Below, piece after piece: positions 1-11,447 of a stretch of DNA of 64,000 nt (positions are counted from its first letter, which is position 1; each line of letters opens with the position of its first letter). Under the pieces are notes generated by a model. That model worked only from the letters and a program-made list of their open reading frames with translations. It did no database searches and was not told where the DNA came from. Made by a program: the position numbers and the translations under genes. The stretch is from Perkinsus olseni. Taxonomy: Eukaryota > Perkinsozoa > Perkinsida > Perkinsidae. The DNA lies in NCBI GenBank assembly GCA_013115135.1, contig JABANP010000151.1, forward strand, positions 1 through 64,000. The letters run 5' to 3'.

Positions 1-210
1 CACATTCATAGCTCGGAAATAGAACCGCACACTGGAAGCGAGCATGATGTAGCTGAATCCCTTAGCCCAGTGACTGGTGAAATGCAGCATTAAGACGAGC
101 TTCCAACCATAGTCTTTAGAGAGGATGAAGATCGACCCCACCATGGGAACCTTCTCTGTGAAACTTCCCCGAGCTGTTGAAGCCCGGGAAGGAGAAGAGG
201 AAGAAGACAT
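1..210 (-). CDS. N terminus of a polytopic membrane transporter-like protein (partial, left edge)
   Basis: The reading frame opens at the ATG at 208-210 and runs off the left edge, so only about 70 residues are visible. A Ser-rich start (MSSSSSPSRASTARG) is followed by a stretch with the character of a first membrane segment, including GWKLVLMLHF, then KGFSYIMLASSVRFYF. The pattern of a short polar N terminus, an LSKDYGWKL motif and a following hydrophobic helix recalls the folate-biopterin transporter (BT1) family, but I cannot see enough to be sure. Any multi-pass transporter is possible. It lies on the same strand as the helical-repeat gene upstream of it. Confidence 0.5.
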   Translation of the reverse strand, partial: MSSSSSPSRASTARGSFTEKVPMVGSIFILSKDYGWKLVLMLHFTSHWAKGFSYIMLASSVRFYFRAMNV

Positions 211-479
211 ACTCAGAGCAAAAGGAGAACTACGACCGTTATCGACGGGAATAGCGCTAGCCAACTACAGACGGCGTTGGCCTGATGATGGGAGACGCCT
301 GCTGCGAGCCTCCAGCGGCCACCTCACTGTGAGGTACACTTCATTTTATGCTGTGTAGGGTTTACCTCACGTCAGAGAAGGGAGACCCACTGATGTGTGG
401 TTCTAGCGTGCGCAATTCTGTCCCATTCCGAGTGTGATTGGGCGCGGGGCATGGATTACACGAAACGATGTCCCAGGAG

Positions 480-3400
480 TGGTTTGCCGTTGTGGTAGTC
501 AAGTTTCCTCAGCTGATGCCTCCCGCAGGCAGCCTTCGAGGTGGACAGCGCATTCTGCTAGGCGGAATGCGATTGATTCACCTGGCACTACGTGGCAGGT
601 GAAGGCAGCACTCTGTTGCGGGCTCAGTGCTTCAATCGTCAATCGACCATTCTCGCGCCACATGGCATAGCGGCCCCATATCAGCATGCTGCGTTTTTTT
701 CATTACAGGCTGTATCCGAATTCGAGGGGTTTGCACAGTACAGCTATACGACCCAAGGACGACTAAAACCACGCCAGACTATGTCTCCGAGTGGATGAGT
801 GCAGAGCAGTTCAGACCTTCTGCTGAAAAGGTGGCCGCTATCAATGAATCAATGTTACGATCAATGCTCACAATACCTCAATCGCGTCTGGATATTATAT
901 CATGCTATCTCCCTGGCCATGCTCTGGTAAGGTCCATACCAGGTTGTTTCGTGCTTATCGTAGCTCTGGTTTTTCCTTGGAAAGCCAAAACTGCCCTGGC
1001 GAGTTGGCGTATCGCGGGAATCGCTGAGTGATTCACTAGTTTAATCTGGCCTCCATTTTTCGTGCAAGGCTAATGTTTCGATCTGATCTTCATTGGAATC
1101 GTCCGGGCGTTGCGGAAGGCGCGGATTATGGCTGCGACCATTGACTTGTTTGAATGTAGGCAACTTCGCTTATTGTCGCAACGATATTCATTCTAACCTT
1201 TTCAAAACAGTGCTTCTCCCGCCTGGAAGGTCTGAACTCAGAGTAACGTCGACAATACTGAAACTTGCAAATCAGAAACGATGGTAGCATCACTGTGTAA
1301 GCATGAAACGTGCCTTAGCAGCCGGGGATAGGCGGCTAACCGCTTCAGGGTTAGCTTCGACACCAGTTGTCTTGAGCAATAACCGAGCCTGAAATTCGGC
1401 GGCATCACAGACTCGGGAATGCATGGAATGGTCTCACAACATCAAGAACCTCGTAGTCTTTGTCGCGCAACACAATATCCGACACTCGCACAACGGCGTT
1501 AGCGAACATTACTGCTTGGCGAGTGTTGCACCTTGAGAGTAGAATGGAAATGCAGGTTACGCGACAGGTGGCTGTTACTCGTCCAGTAACCTCGTAAAGG
1601 ACGAGGCTACCGCGTGCCACCAGTCAGCATCACCGATACGGAAGTGCCCCGCACCGAACCTGAACGGGATGAACTTCTACAATTACAACTGAAGCAGACG
1701 CCGTACGCTGCCAGGCTGGCCTCATGCAATCCCAAAGTGGCATTCGAGGCGGCTCTGGCGATGAGTGGCAGGATGTGTTGGATGAGGTCGTCCGCATGAA
1801 TGTGCGCCTTCGCCCATGAATAACTAGAAGCACGAAATCACATCGACCAACGTCCATTACTGGATTCCTACAGGATCATGGATGCCTCACGAGCAGTCAA
1901 AACTTCTTTCGCTCCCCGCTGGCGCTCCGCATGAATTAGCCGAATAAGTACGGCTTCACCGAGCGCTGCGAACACCTACGCACACTTATGTGTTCCTGGC
2001 TCGATAACCGTAGACTCACTTCCGGCTCGCGAATGTTGAGGATGGCCATCGCATGTGTACATGTCACCAATGCATGCATCCCGCCGTCAATTTCACCCTG
2101 CCGGGGCCGTCGAGCTGTTGCCAATGATAAAGCCTGAAGAAGGAGCTGGTAACCCAGATTAGATCCAGCACCTACATTGCGCTGTAGAGCTGGTAAAAGC
2201 GTTTGATCAAGAAGCTTCGCCCGATGACGAGACATCAACTCGCCTAGGGAGTCTGACTGGCACTGGACAGAAGTACTGAAACGATCCGCAAAGGCGCCTG
2301 AACAGGTAAAAACTCTTTTCAAACGAGCAAGAGAATTTTAATGAAGCTACGTGCTGAGCGATGTACGTGTGTAACTCCCCCTTTCTCAGCGATGCCAGCG
2401 ATCACGATTTCAAGCATATCTTCCACGGACTTCAGGGCTTCTACGGCTTCAGGGTGAGGAGCCAATTCACCGTGAATCCTCGTTGCTCCAGAAAGGATCT
2501 GAGTTTTACAAACTGTGAAAATGTGCGACGCTTTACGGCGAGTATATCACGAGGGCTATCCCTTGCGGAGTAGCTGTTCGCAACACGTCTGAGTCTGACA
2601 CACAACACCTTCCGCCCGAGGGCGATGCAAAACTCGTCAGTACCTGCCATTCTGCCGCAGAGTTTTGCCACCGCCTGCCACGCTTCCGGGGCAGACAACG
2701 ATATGTCCTTTGCCAAGCAATTGAACAGTATCGAGACGCCTTGACTCGTTAATGAGTCCGCAATCTCAACCTGAGAAACCGTGAGCGCATGTTGCGCGAG
2801 GAGAGGAGAACGAGAAGTTCACGTCAACTGGAAGTAGCAACCATGTTCTGCGGACAGCAATCTCGCGGAACCACGACTGCATGCAACGTAGCCTCCCATA
2901 GTTCCGCGCGCTCCAATAGTGTACAACGACACTGCTACAACAGTCACATCCACGAATGAACCAATCCTTAGGCAGACCTGGCACGGTCCGCCGAAGATTC
3001 CGGCTTACGCATCGCCTTAAAACCTCTCTGTGGGTCGCTTCCAACTCCGGCGTCACGGCATTCGATCCGCAGACGGCCGGCGCTACCATCACTAGCTGCT
3101 GTGCATCCATCTCAGGCAGCAGATGGCAAAGACGAGTCGTGACAACCTAGCACCGACCTCGCAGGCTATCCGGTAGGGCAGTTGACCAGCCCACCGGGCA
3201 CTCCGAAAGCTGAACGCCAAACTTGCTGATACCGTGCACGACTAGAGCAATGTTCTGCGCATTGTAGTCTTCACATCTTAGCGGACCGCCTTCCAGATGC
3301 CGATTAAGCAGTTTCCGTATCTGCAGATCACCTGGTGCGGAGACATACCACAAGGGCTACGAAGAGCTTACGAAAAGACCGCAGTGACCCTCACTATCTC

Positions 3401-4420
3401 GACCTTCACCCATACGCCTCTGAAGGGCGTTGACAACGAGCGCGACATCTCTCGGGACCATTCGAGAACACACGATAGCACCTCTTCCTGAGATCAAACG
3501 GCAGGAACTAGCGGGAAGCTTTAAAGAGGAGTGGTGGCGGCTATTCGACCGGTATTTACTTAACCCTGAGACTATGCCAACGTAATGAGATATCAAGCAT
3601 AGGCTTTAGTTTGTTGACTATCAATACAATGTAGCCACTCATAAGGGCGGCGACCAGTTGCAATGCCTCGTTACAGACAGAGGCTTCCGCAACACCAAGT
3701 GGGAGCTGCAAATTCCAGCCCATACCTACCCAGCAGCTTCCTCCACGTTACTTCATCATGCGGACCATTCCGACTACATCTGTACATCATGAACGACAGG
3801 GTGGCTGAGGGAAGACTACGCTCGCGGCTGCAGAACACGAGAGTTCACCTACTGTGTGATGCAACCGGTATCCCCGCTAGAGTCTCATTACCCACGGGCA
3901 CGCCCGACTCGTGAACTGCTCGGGCCAACCCCTGCATGCTTTGGCGTAGAATGAGAGAATGGCGCATCCGAAGACACTGTCGAAGCAGAGACTTTCCTCA
4001 AGCTCACTTGGCAGAGTAGTCATTCACGACGTGAATTTCACGTAGCGCCCATCGTTCATCCAATGTGTTAGTGAATGAGATAGTTCACCCCAGCGTGATG
4101 CTGACTACAGGACGAGTACATCGGGCTGCGCGAGGCCTGATAATTCCGTTTGTTGCAGTAAAGATCAGTCCCGAGGCCTCCGCGTCCCCACCACCGCTGC
4201 GGCAGTCCAGCGATGACTCATCACTGATAAGGTCAATAGTTCTCCGACGGCAACCGGACAGGTCGTTGCTTCCGCAGGGCATCTTAGTAGACCGATTCGC
4301 CACCCACGATCTCACCGACACCCTTCCCCAGCTAGAAAATAGTAGATGGCTGAGCCCCGCGTAAACCAAGAATATTCCACCACTCTCATTTGACTGCAAC
4401 TCAAGCTGAATGGTTTCACA
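480..4420 (-). CDS. Probable octotricopeptide/RAP-type helical-repeat protein, exons not fully resolved
   Basis: Several minus-strand exons share the alpha-helical repeat style of OPR/FASTK-RAP proteins. Near 3,420-3,480 is the motif RDVALVVNALQRRM. Near 3,230-3,350 is YNAQNIALVVHGISKFGVQ. Near 3,020-3,120 is MDAQQLVMVAPAVCG. Near 2,650-2,760 is VSILFNCLAKDISLSAPEAW. Near 1,990-2,290 is a Leu-rich block, and near 1,420-1,540 is RQAVMFANAVVRVSD. The 'xxQxIAxxxxxxxKxG' rhythm is the family signature. In alveolates such proteins usually act on organelle RNA. No RAP domain was recognised at the C-terminal end, and neither end of the gene is fixed. It could be more than one gene. The strand is well supported, the family assignment moderately so. 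Confidence 0.45.
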
Positions 4421-4780
4421 CAAGTAGTACTGGGACCTCTATCAAACACTTATCTGCTTTCTCTGTCAAATGTAATCATCGTCTTATCTTATTCTAACTA
4501 ATACCACAGAAATGCCAGTAGTCGAAGATAGGCAACAGAGGACCCTGCTCCACATTGTGGACCATACGACAATCAAATTTCAACACTTATCATCATCGGC
4601 AATTTTACTAGACGTTATTCAGCCTGCATCTCCCACAGGAAGGCCACCAAAAACGGGCGATAACGAAGGCGGCCGCTTCAACGCTGGGCCTAACAGGCAA
4701 AGCGTCCCTCTCATCACAGGTAATGGCTGATGACGAGAGGCGGTACCTCCGTGGCAGTTTCCACGCTTGGCGGAGTCCAT

Positions 4781-7260
4781 TTAATGTTGCCAAATGAAGC
4801 TGCCCCCGTCGCCCCAGCAAATGCCCCCTTTTCCTCCTCGGCCTTTATACCCGCCGTAATAGTAGCCGGCTGCGGAGTAGCCAGGTTTATGATATCCACC
4901 GGGATACCCACCAGCCCAGGACGGTGAAAACGAACCGGCATAGTACCTGCACCGAATAATAAACTGCAGCAGGTACTTCCAGTAGCGAGGGTGGGATTCG
5001 AACTCGCGCACATTTTATTACCCGGACGCCATCGCTCCTTTTCCTTTCCCCTTCCCTTTCCCTTTGCCACCTTTACCGCCATACATTGCTGACGTCGGAG
5101 AGTCGCTATATCGGACCTGATACACACTCGATCACGCCTCGCGAAGGTCTAGGGATGCCCGCACCGTCGGAGGTACCTTGTCCGGACCCTTCTCGAAGTA
5201 CCGCACACCTCCAGCTGCTTCCGCTGTGAGAGTGACCCAGCCGAGTGGTGCCGGGAAGCTCGGGTGAGACGGGTGACGAATTTGTATACGAATGATACCG
5301 CTCTGAAGCACCTGCCGCAACCGCCATTGATATCGAAGCAAGAAGAAGCTTTTAAAGATAGTGGACGCTGACGACTTCACAAAAGAAGCGTTCGAGTAGT
5401 CACTAGCGACGGACCCATACCCGGTAGAGCGGACGATGGTACGTTAAGCCTTCCATCTTCTTACTATTCGCTGACCGCATTGCTCAACGATCTCCCCGTT
5501 GGTGATAGATGCAACAGGAGCTGAATCAGGCTCGCAAGTTGAACGGACAAGAGCGTCCTCCCGAACAGCTCGCCACTTATAGCCATCCTCGTTCCCTGAT
5601 CGGCGGAGCAATATCTTAGCGACTCAAACACGCCGTGATTACTCTGTGGCGTTGTAACAGGCGGGACGGTGAACGAGGCCTGTCGAGGCTGTGGCTGAGT
5701 AGGCGGAGGCAGGGGTGGAGGGGGCGGCTGAGTCGTAGCCGTCGTAACCCCGTTTTGGACTTGAGCGACGTAGCTGCGATGAAACGACGACTGCAGATTG
5801 GCAAGGTGCCAGCAGGATTAGTACCCTCCGCCAGGCTGTTGCTTCACCGGGGGGAGTCCGCCAGGCTGAGCACGAGAAGCTCGTCGAAGAGGGGGCTGGT
5901 AGGCAGCTGGCGGCGGTGACCGGACGAGCGGACCAAGAGCACCTTCCGCAGGGCTTTGGTTGGCAGAACGTCTGAGAAAAGTACCCTGTCCAAACATGCC
6001 ATTGGAATGATAGCTGAGAGATACTGCTAAATAATCATTGACCTCATCACTGTCAAATTGGCACTGCCATTGACAATGTCAATGGCCATTGTCAAGCCAT
6101 GCCACCGTCAAGTGTGGGGCCCCCACCCCACGTCAACCTACCCGCCGGCCGGTGACTCCCCTAAAGATCTCCTCACAGTCGCAACCGCTCTCTGGTTAAG
6201 CTCCTTTCGTCCGACTAATCGCACAGGATGTCTACTTTCATTATGGGATCCCAGAGGAGTGAAGGCCCTGTTGGCATTCACTGCATCAGCTTGCTGCGCA
6301 ATAGCCCTCATTTCTCGTCGACTGAACAACAAAAAGCCGTCGCCAGGGAACGAACCCAAGCGGAAGGCTTACGCTATCTTATTCGCTCCATCCGGACTAC
6401 ACGACTCATCTTCTGCTCCCCGTTTCTTCCCAGAGCCAGTTAGGAGTCCCCCTGCTCCACCAGTAGGCGATGCGCCGTTGCTGGCGGTTGCAGGACCCGA
6501 CGACCCTGCCGGCGGTTGACCAGTGGCTGCTCGCAGCGCCTTCGAAAAAAGGCCACCGCCTGAATCGAGCGCAAGTCGCGATCCTCTCAAGTCATCCCGC
6601 TTCAGAGATTCGGATATGGAACGTGAGGAAGCGACTGCAGAGACAGTTTCTATATACAAGAACATTCAGTCCACCAAGAGAGGTGCCTCAGCGGTTCTAC
6701 AGAACGACGAAAACAGAATCTCATTCATCAGTTCCGCGGGCCGTAGCGCACACAAAAACTCGAACACGCTGAGACCCACCTCGGGGAGTAGCCTTCTTAG
6801 CCTTCCTTTCAGGATGAGCCAGCCCATGAGATTCACAGAACGTAATAAGCCACTCGACCTGCGACGAGACGTTTGTTGAGACCAGAGTACAGCGGAGACT
6901 CACAAAGCTCTCCGCATTCCCTTGCAAGAACTGCTCCATCTCACTAACCATCTCGCTCACCGTTGTCTGCGTTTGAAGCACGCAGGCCGCGTACCTGCAA
7001 TCCAACATCTTAGTTGAAGTGGGAGGGCTCCCTCTCGTTTCGTACTCTGCCAGCGTTATTCTGTGCTCCTTAGAAACCATCCCCTCTCCATAGTTCATCA
7101 GCTGTTCCATCACGGCTTCTTGCACTGTGGCCTCCTGATCCGGCGTTAGAGCTGACGACGAGGAGGATGACGGCGCGAGGTTGACGCCGCGTGACGGAGA
7201 CGACGACGCTTTAGGAGGCGACCCTCTGGGGCTCTCGCTGGCCGCCGGTCGCATCGTCAT
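4781..7260 (-). CDS. Pro/Gly-rich protein with Lys-Gly and Gly-Tyr C-terminal tail, unknown function
   Basis: This multi-exon gene starts at the ATG at 7,260 and ends with TAA at 4,781. Exons with matching phases are 6,780-7,260, 6,406-6,634, 6,142-6,321, 5,825-5,971 and one starting at 5,773. Two or three more follow, ending with 4,781-4,946. The N-terminal part is Ser/Pro-rich followed by helices (QEAVMEQLMNYGEGM). The middle is Gly/Ala-rich, then a polyproline run near 5,710. A segment near 5,190-5,300 contains PLGWVTLTAEAAGG. The tail has alternating Lys-Gly (5,030-5,080) and Gly-Tyr repeats, as in RNA-binding proteins. I recognise no catalytic domain. The junctions between 5,080 and 5,700 are uncertain, and one candidate intron there would be only 30 bases. 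Confidence 0.6.
4947..5021 (-). repeat. Intron carrying a tRNA T-arm-like (B-box) sequence
   Basis: This 75-base intron of the Lys-Gly-tail gene runs from GTAATAAAATG to GGTGCAG. On the minus strand it contains GAGTTCGAATCCC, a near-perfect Pol III B-box/T-loop. No acceptor or anticodon arm pairs around it, so it is not a functional tRNA. Confidence 0.45.
6066..6091. repeat. Nested palindromes in an intron
   Basis: A 21-base perfect inverted repeat (6,066-6,086, ten-base arms around one base, GCCATTGACA and its complement) overlaps a second perfect 12-base palindrome, CAATGGCCATTG (6,080-6,091). More copies of TTGACAAT/TGTCAA follow to about 6,115. It lies in the intron 5,972-6,141 of the Lys-Gly-tail gene. 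It may be a hairpin or the end of a small decayed element. Confidence 0.6.
6322..6405 (-). repeat. Intron with tRNA-like sequence, copy 1
   Basis: This is an 84-base intron. On the minus strand it begins GTCGTGTAG and contains GGGTTCGTTCCC (6,346-6,357), a T-arm/B-box-like 12-mer repeated exactly in an intron at 17.75 kb. Its first bases, GTCG, can pair with CGAC just after the T-arm, like a short acceptor stem. It looks like a decayed tRNA-derived element occupying nearly the whole intron. Confidence 0.5.
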
Positions 7261-9342
7261 TAGGCTTGTGGAGGTGGAGAAGCTGCAACACACCCAGACC
7301 CTAATCGAGAGCTGATCCTTGTGCCGCAACCCAAAGGCGAATCCAAGCGAATTGAAACCTCTCTATCACGCTATGATGAGTGACCTACAGAGCCACTGAT
7401 GACGATCTACTAGGAGGAAAATGAAGGTATCAACAGTTAACCTGACCTGGGCCCACCTGATTCGCCCACGAGGGACAGAACCATGATAGAAATACAAAAC
7501 AAGTACTGATTGCCCCTCGACTACGATAGTCTACCTGTGGTGAGCGCCCGCGGCGCGCTCGTCGACTTTCCAGAAATGCCTAGTGCAGTGAAAGAAATGA
7601 CACAAAAAATCAACAGAAATCAAAAGTATAGCATACACGAGGCAGAGCGAGGCGAGTAACATGTGGACAATGAAACAACAGCAACCAGCCTCTGTCAGGC
7701 GAAACGTCACTCGCAAAAATCGAGGAAGCTTCACGCGCCACGAAATTCGCCTCATAACGAGCCACCTAACATCGCCAGTACTCCAGGCTTCCTGCACGCT
7801 GTGAAGAGTTTCCATCTTCCTTAACAAGCCATCGGCGCACTATTCAACTCGTGATCAGAGCCTCCAGCGCAGAGGTCAGTAAAGAACACCCAGTTCGAGC
7901 TTTGAACAGCGATTAGACTGTTCTCTATGCAGATATAGCTCTCAACGGGCAACTTATAATGACACCAATAACCTCCACGCGCTCTGCAGCCCAGTTTCCC
8001 TTTCAGAATTAGCACCGGATGCTCTCATTTTGGAGATGAATTGTACAGGAAGCCACCAAGAGTGGCGAATTGGTTCCAAGGCGCTCACTAATACAGTGGA
8101 CGGGCTTTTGACTACAAGTAACACTCATGGTGATGAGCATCTCAAGGCCTCCTTTCTGAGGTAGAAGAGGAACCACCGCCATTCACTGAGTACTCCTGGT
8201 CATTGTTGCCAAGCCACATAAAACCAGCATCGCCTTGCCATATCGCGTCGATCGCCAAGAATACTATAATTACAGTACGCCCATACCATAGATTTGCACA
8301 AATAGTATCCGAGTATCCGAGACCACCCGAGAGGTTATCCGGCGAGCACCAGGCGAAGCTGGTGCCCCCCAGCGCCCTTGACGAACAATGTTGAGATGCT
8401 AGACGCTCGCAACAAGAGCTGGGACTGAAAGTGATTCGCCACGAAATAGGATTCAATAGTACATACAGTGATGATTCTTTCCTGTGCGAAGATCTTTCGT
8501 CCCAGCCTACAGTGAACGTCGTGCGCTCACAAAGATACCCTCGAGCGCCACCGATCTCTCCGCCCGGGGGCGCGGACTGGCTAGGTCTCGCTAGAGTAAT
8601 GTCTCTAGATATATAATTTTCGCCACTATAAGAATAATTGTGAGAGATGATGACGTAGTTCGAATGCAGGGCGTCGCCCGAGCTGGGTGCGCCTACTATA
8701 GTTCAAATACAAAACAAGAGCCTCTATGATATCAAAAGGAGGCGAGGCCAGAAATAACCTCAGTATAAGATAGACGACCCTTCATTATGGTTGTCGAATT
8801 ACGTCCTAAAAAGGGAGAAATCCGTCAACTTCCATAATTGCTCCTACTTAGCCTTAACCGCCAAAGGCGTCCGACACCTTCCACATTGTCTAAGAGAGCC
8901 CGCTGGCACGAAGTAAGCCTGAGCAACGGCAGATTACCGAGGCCCGCGCAGAGGTGGCTCAAGCCATCAGTCGCTGAGCACCGAGTATTACTGACAAACC
9001 TAGAACCATCGGCCCAATTTTTGGATCGACGCCAAGCACGTCCGCAAGGCTGAGATTCGACGCGGCGCAGGATGCCGCCGGGGAGGGCGAAGATGCTGCT
9101 GAGCAGGAGAGGGCAGTGTAGGCGCACTCAAGCTGCCGATTCGGTCATGACAAACTTCTCCCGAAGCCAAGCGAGTCGCTTTCAGTCTCTGTGGCATGAA
9201 GACGAGGCTCTGCTACACGCTCTCGATAAACCACTCAAAATACAGCTAATGGCATAGGACACTACCAGTCGTCCTCTGAATAGTTCCCGACGGCCTGGCC
9301 GGTCTATTTCGTTTGAGAGTAAAATCACTCTGGGGCAAGGCG
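7261..9342. other. Stretch without a confident gene
   Basis: Minus-strand frames at 7,531-7,827 (a hydrophobic segment FIVHMLLASLCLVYAILL) and 8,142-8,456 (LWYGRTVIIVFLAIDAIWQG), and a stretch near 8,960-9,060 (VDPKIGPMVLGLSVILG), could be exons of a membrane protein. I could not connect them with matching splice phases, start or stop. They may belong to a gene downstream of the HAD gene. Confidence 0.3.
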
Positions 9343-10352
9343 TCATCCACCAGGAGCCGGTCCAGTGTTTTGCCGTTCAATAGCCACTGGAGCTCTCGGC
9401 GCTAAAAGACACGCGTGCTCAACATACCACATTTCCTCAGAATCATGCTCTGACCACCAACCCACTACCAGCTCATTAGGTGTCGGAGCCGCTGCAAATA
9501 GGCAAGTCCTCGCCTCCACTCCACCCTGACGCAATGCCTGGGCAATCGCTACGTCCTCATATTGATCGCCAACTAGCACCTTCCACAGAAGAAGATACGC
9601 GCATCTTAGTTTTCCCGCGATCATCATCCTACCACTCTCCGAGGCATGGGTTTCAGAGTCGGCACGATCGACAGAACCGTCGCGAGCTTGGTCGACTTCA
9701 AACCCTTGTCCTCGGAGAAGTACAACCTGCGGAACTTCCGACTAATAACCGAAAGCTCCCGGCAGTATCTGCAAAGATGCTAATCCGCGCACGCAGAAGA
9801 ATTTAACCCCTACTCTTTCGAGTGCAGTATGGTGACCTTAGCCAACAACGGTACCACCTGCGGCAGATAAAGTTGGCAGGACTCGTGCACCCAGCCTGGG
9901 GAGCTGCTGGTGAGTATAAACACATATGGTCCCGCTAGTACTATAGCCCGTGACTGAGAAATGTGCATCAAGAGCGAGGTGAGCCCTCTTGTTTTACCAG
10001 AACCTTCACGACCGTCTCCTGGAGACTCATCAACGAGTCGTCCAAGTAGGTCGAATCCGATTTACCGTCCGCGAGGAAAGTCGACGGCAGAATAGTATCA
10101 TCCCAGTCCCATATCTGAGGAGGAAAATCATTCCCAGCGACTGATAGTAGACCTTCCGTCCCTGCGGATCTGCTCTTCGTCGAATCCTCTATCAAGGGGG
10201 CAGTGTGCGACCAACGGAAATCAGGGAGAAAGTCGCCACTAATGTGAAGTGAGCCTGGTCCCAGCACCTACGATGGCAGGTGGGCCGCCTGAGTCCTCCT
10301 GACCCTCTCCAATTGTAACGCTCGGAGTGGGCAAAGATCCACAAATCGTCAT
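9343..10352 (-). CDS. HAD-superfamily phosphatase-like protein
   Basis: The ATG at 10,352 opens a short exon ending GGPPAI. A phase-0 intron leads to an exon starting IWDWDDTILPSTF, the HAD motif I (DxDxT). The next exon, beginning near 9,968, has VFILTSSSPGWV, which fits motif II. An exon near 9,430-9,590 has VGDQYEDVAIAQAL, which fits the GDxxxD motif IV, followed by APTPNEL. The order and spacing match a HAD group common in dinoflagellates and other protists. The substrate cannot be told. The exon between about 9,640 and 9,790 that should carry the motif III Lys is not placed with certainty, and the stop at 9,343 is provisional. Confidence 0.7.
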
Positions 10353-10629
10353 TTCGAAATACAACTCCTCCGCTCAAGATCCGCACGGTCGTTGAAAAAT
10401 ACATGAATCGCTTCGCTCCGCCCTGAGACGCGCATCGTAGGGACGTGCAGACAGAAAGTCGTCGCGCGTTACCTGGCCATAATTAGATGGTCCTCTTTAA
10501 TCTTTCTCATGGTCAGGATGCGCATCTCAGAGCCAATAGTGCGTGATACAGAACAAGTCAACGTGCCTATTGTTTAACCCATGTTCTCAGTTTACCATCA
10601 CCAGTTCGCTTTCGCCTAAAATATTTTGC

Positions 10630-11337
10630 ATGTCATCGTCCACCCGAGAACGAGCACCGAAGCAGGATGCACCTGACGCCTCATCGTCATCAACATCGGT
10701 AACCGACGATCGACGGCATACTTGGGGTGCGATATCGTCGCCCTTGCCGACCATGGCAATCAAGGACGCCGAACTTGCGGATGAATTTTTGAGGTAGTAA
10801 GACTATGGGCGCGGTAAGAGTACGGGCGATTGATCGAAACCGTCGGGAATTGTATTCCCGCGTTCAATGACAAGCCCGTTGGAGTGGTTCTAATGGCTCT
10901 GTCGTTAGCCCGGGACGTATACCAAAACACCGTTAGGATTTCGCTCCGCGGCGCGGCCTGTCTCCCAGACGCTCACAAATGGCGGAATCACGCGAGGCCG
11001 ACCATTGGTTGTCGACTCTCAGGCAATTGGATTCGAGTGAGACGGTCTCTCTCTTTGAGGATCAGAGCCCAGGACGTGATTTGGCCAAGAATAAGGGGAA
11101 TCCTGAGAAGAGTCGTATACGGTAGTGCTCGAGATAGATCGGGTTCAGTCTCATGAGCCTGCATCAATCCTCAGGTCGGCAGCTCGGCCGAGCAGTTTAC
11201 AATCCCTCACTCTCGAGGTCGAAACTATCGACGAGAAAATCTCAGAAGCGCGGAAGATGGGCCTATTGGGTGATCGCAGTGCCACACCCACAGCTGGGGG
11301 CATTAACGTAGGCCATGCAAACGCGTTTGATTTCTAG
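10630..11337 (+). CDS. Small unrecognised protein with a C-terminal helix
   Basis: Exon 1 (10,630-10,796) encodes a Ser/Thr-rich start and ends at a GTAGTAAG donor. The next exon (from about 11,022 to the donor near 11,121) continues in phase with QLDSSETVSLFEDQSPGRD. The last (from about 11,175) encodes SLTLEVETIDEKISEARKMG and ends at TAG, 11,337. Phases match at both junctions. A second in-frame ATG at 10,978 could give a shorter form (MAESREADHWLSTLRQ) without exon 1. The Glu/Lys-rich segment looks helical. I recognise no domain. Confidence 0.5.
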
Positions 11338-11447
11338 TATTGGTGAACATGGTGCGCGCCTGTCATCGAGGCGTTAGTGATTCCAAATGTGCGAGATTCT
11401 GGAGACCATCTTTCACTGGCACTGAGTGTAGCCGAACCGTACCGCCC

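Noticed and set aside
4985..5010. A complete tRNA gene
   Set aside because: Only a T-arm-like sequence is present. The flanking bases cannot form acceptor, D or anticodon arms.
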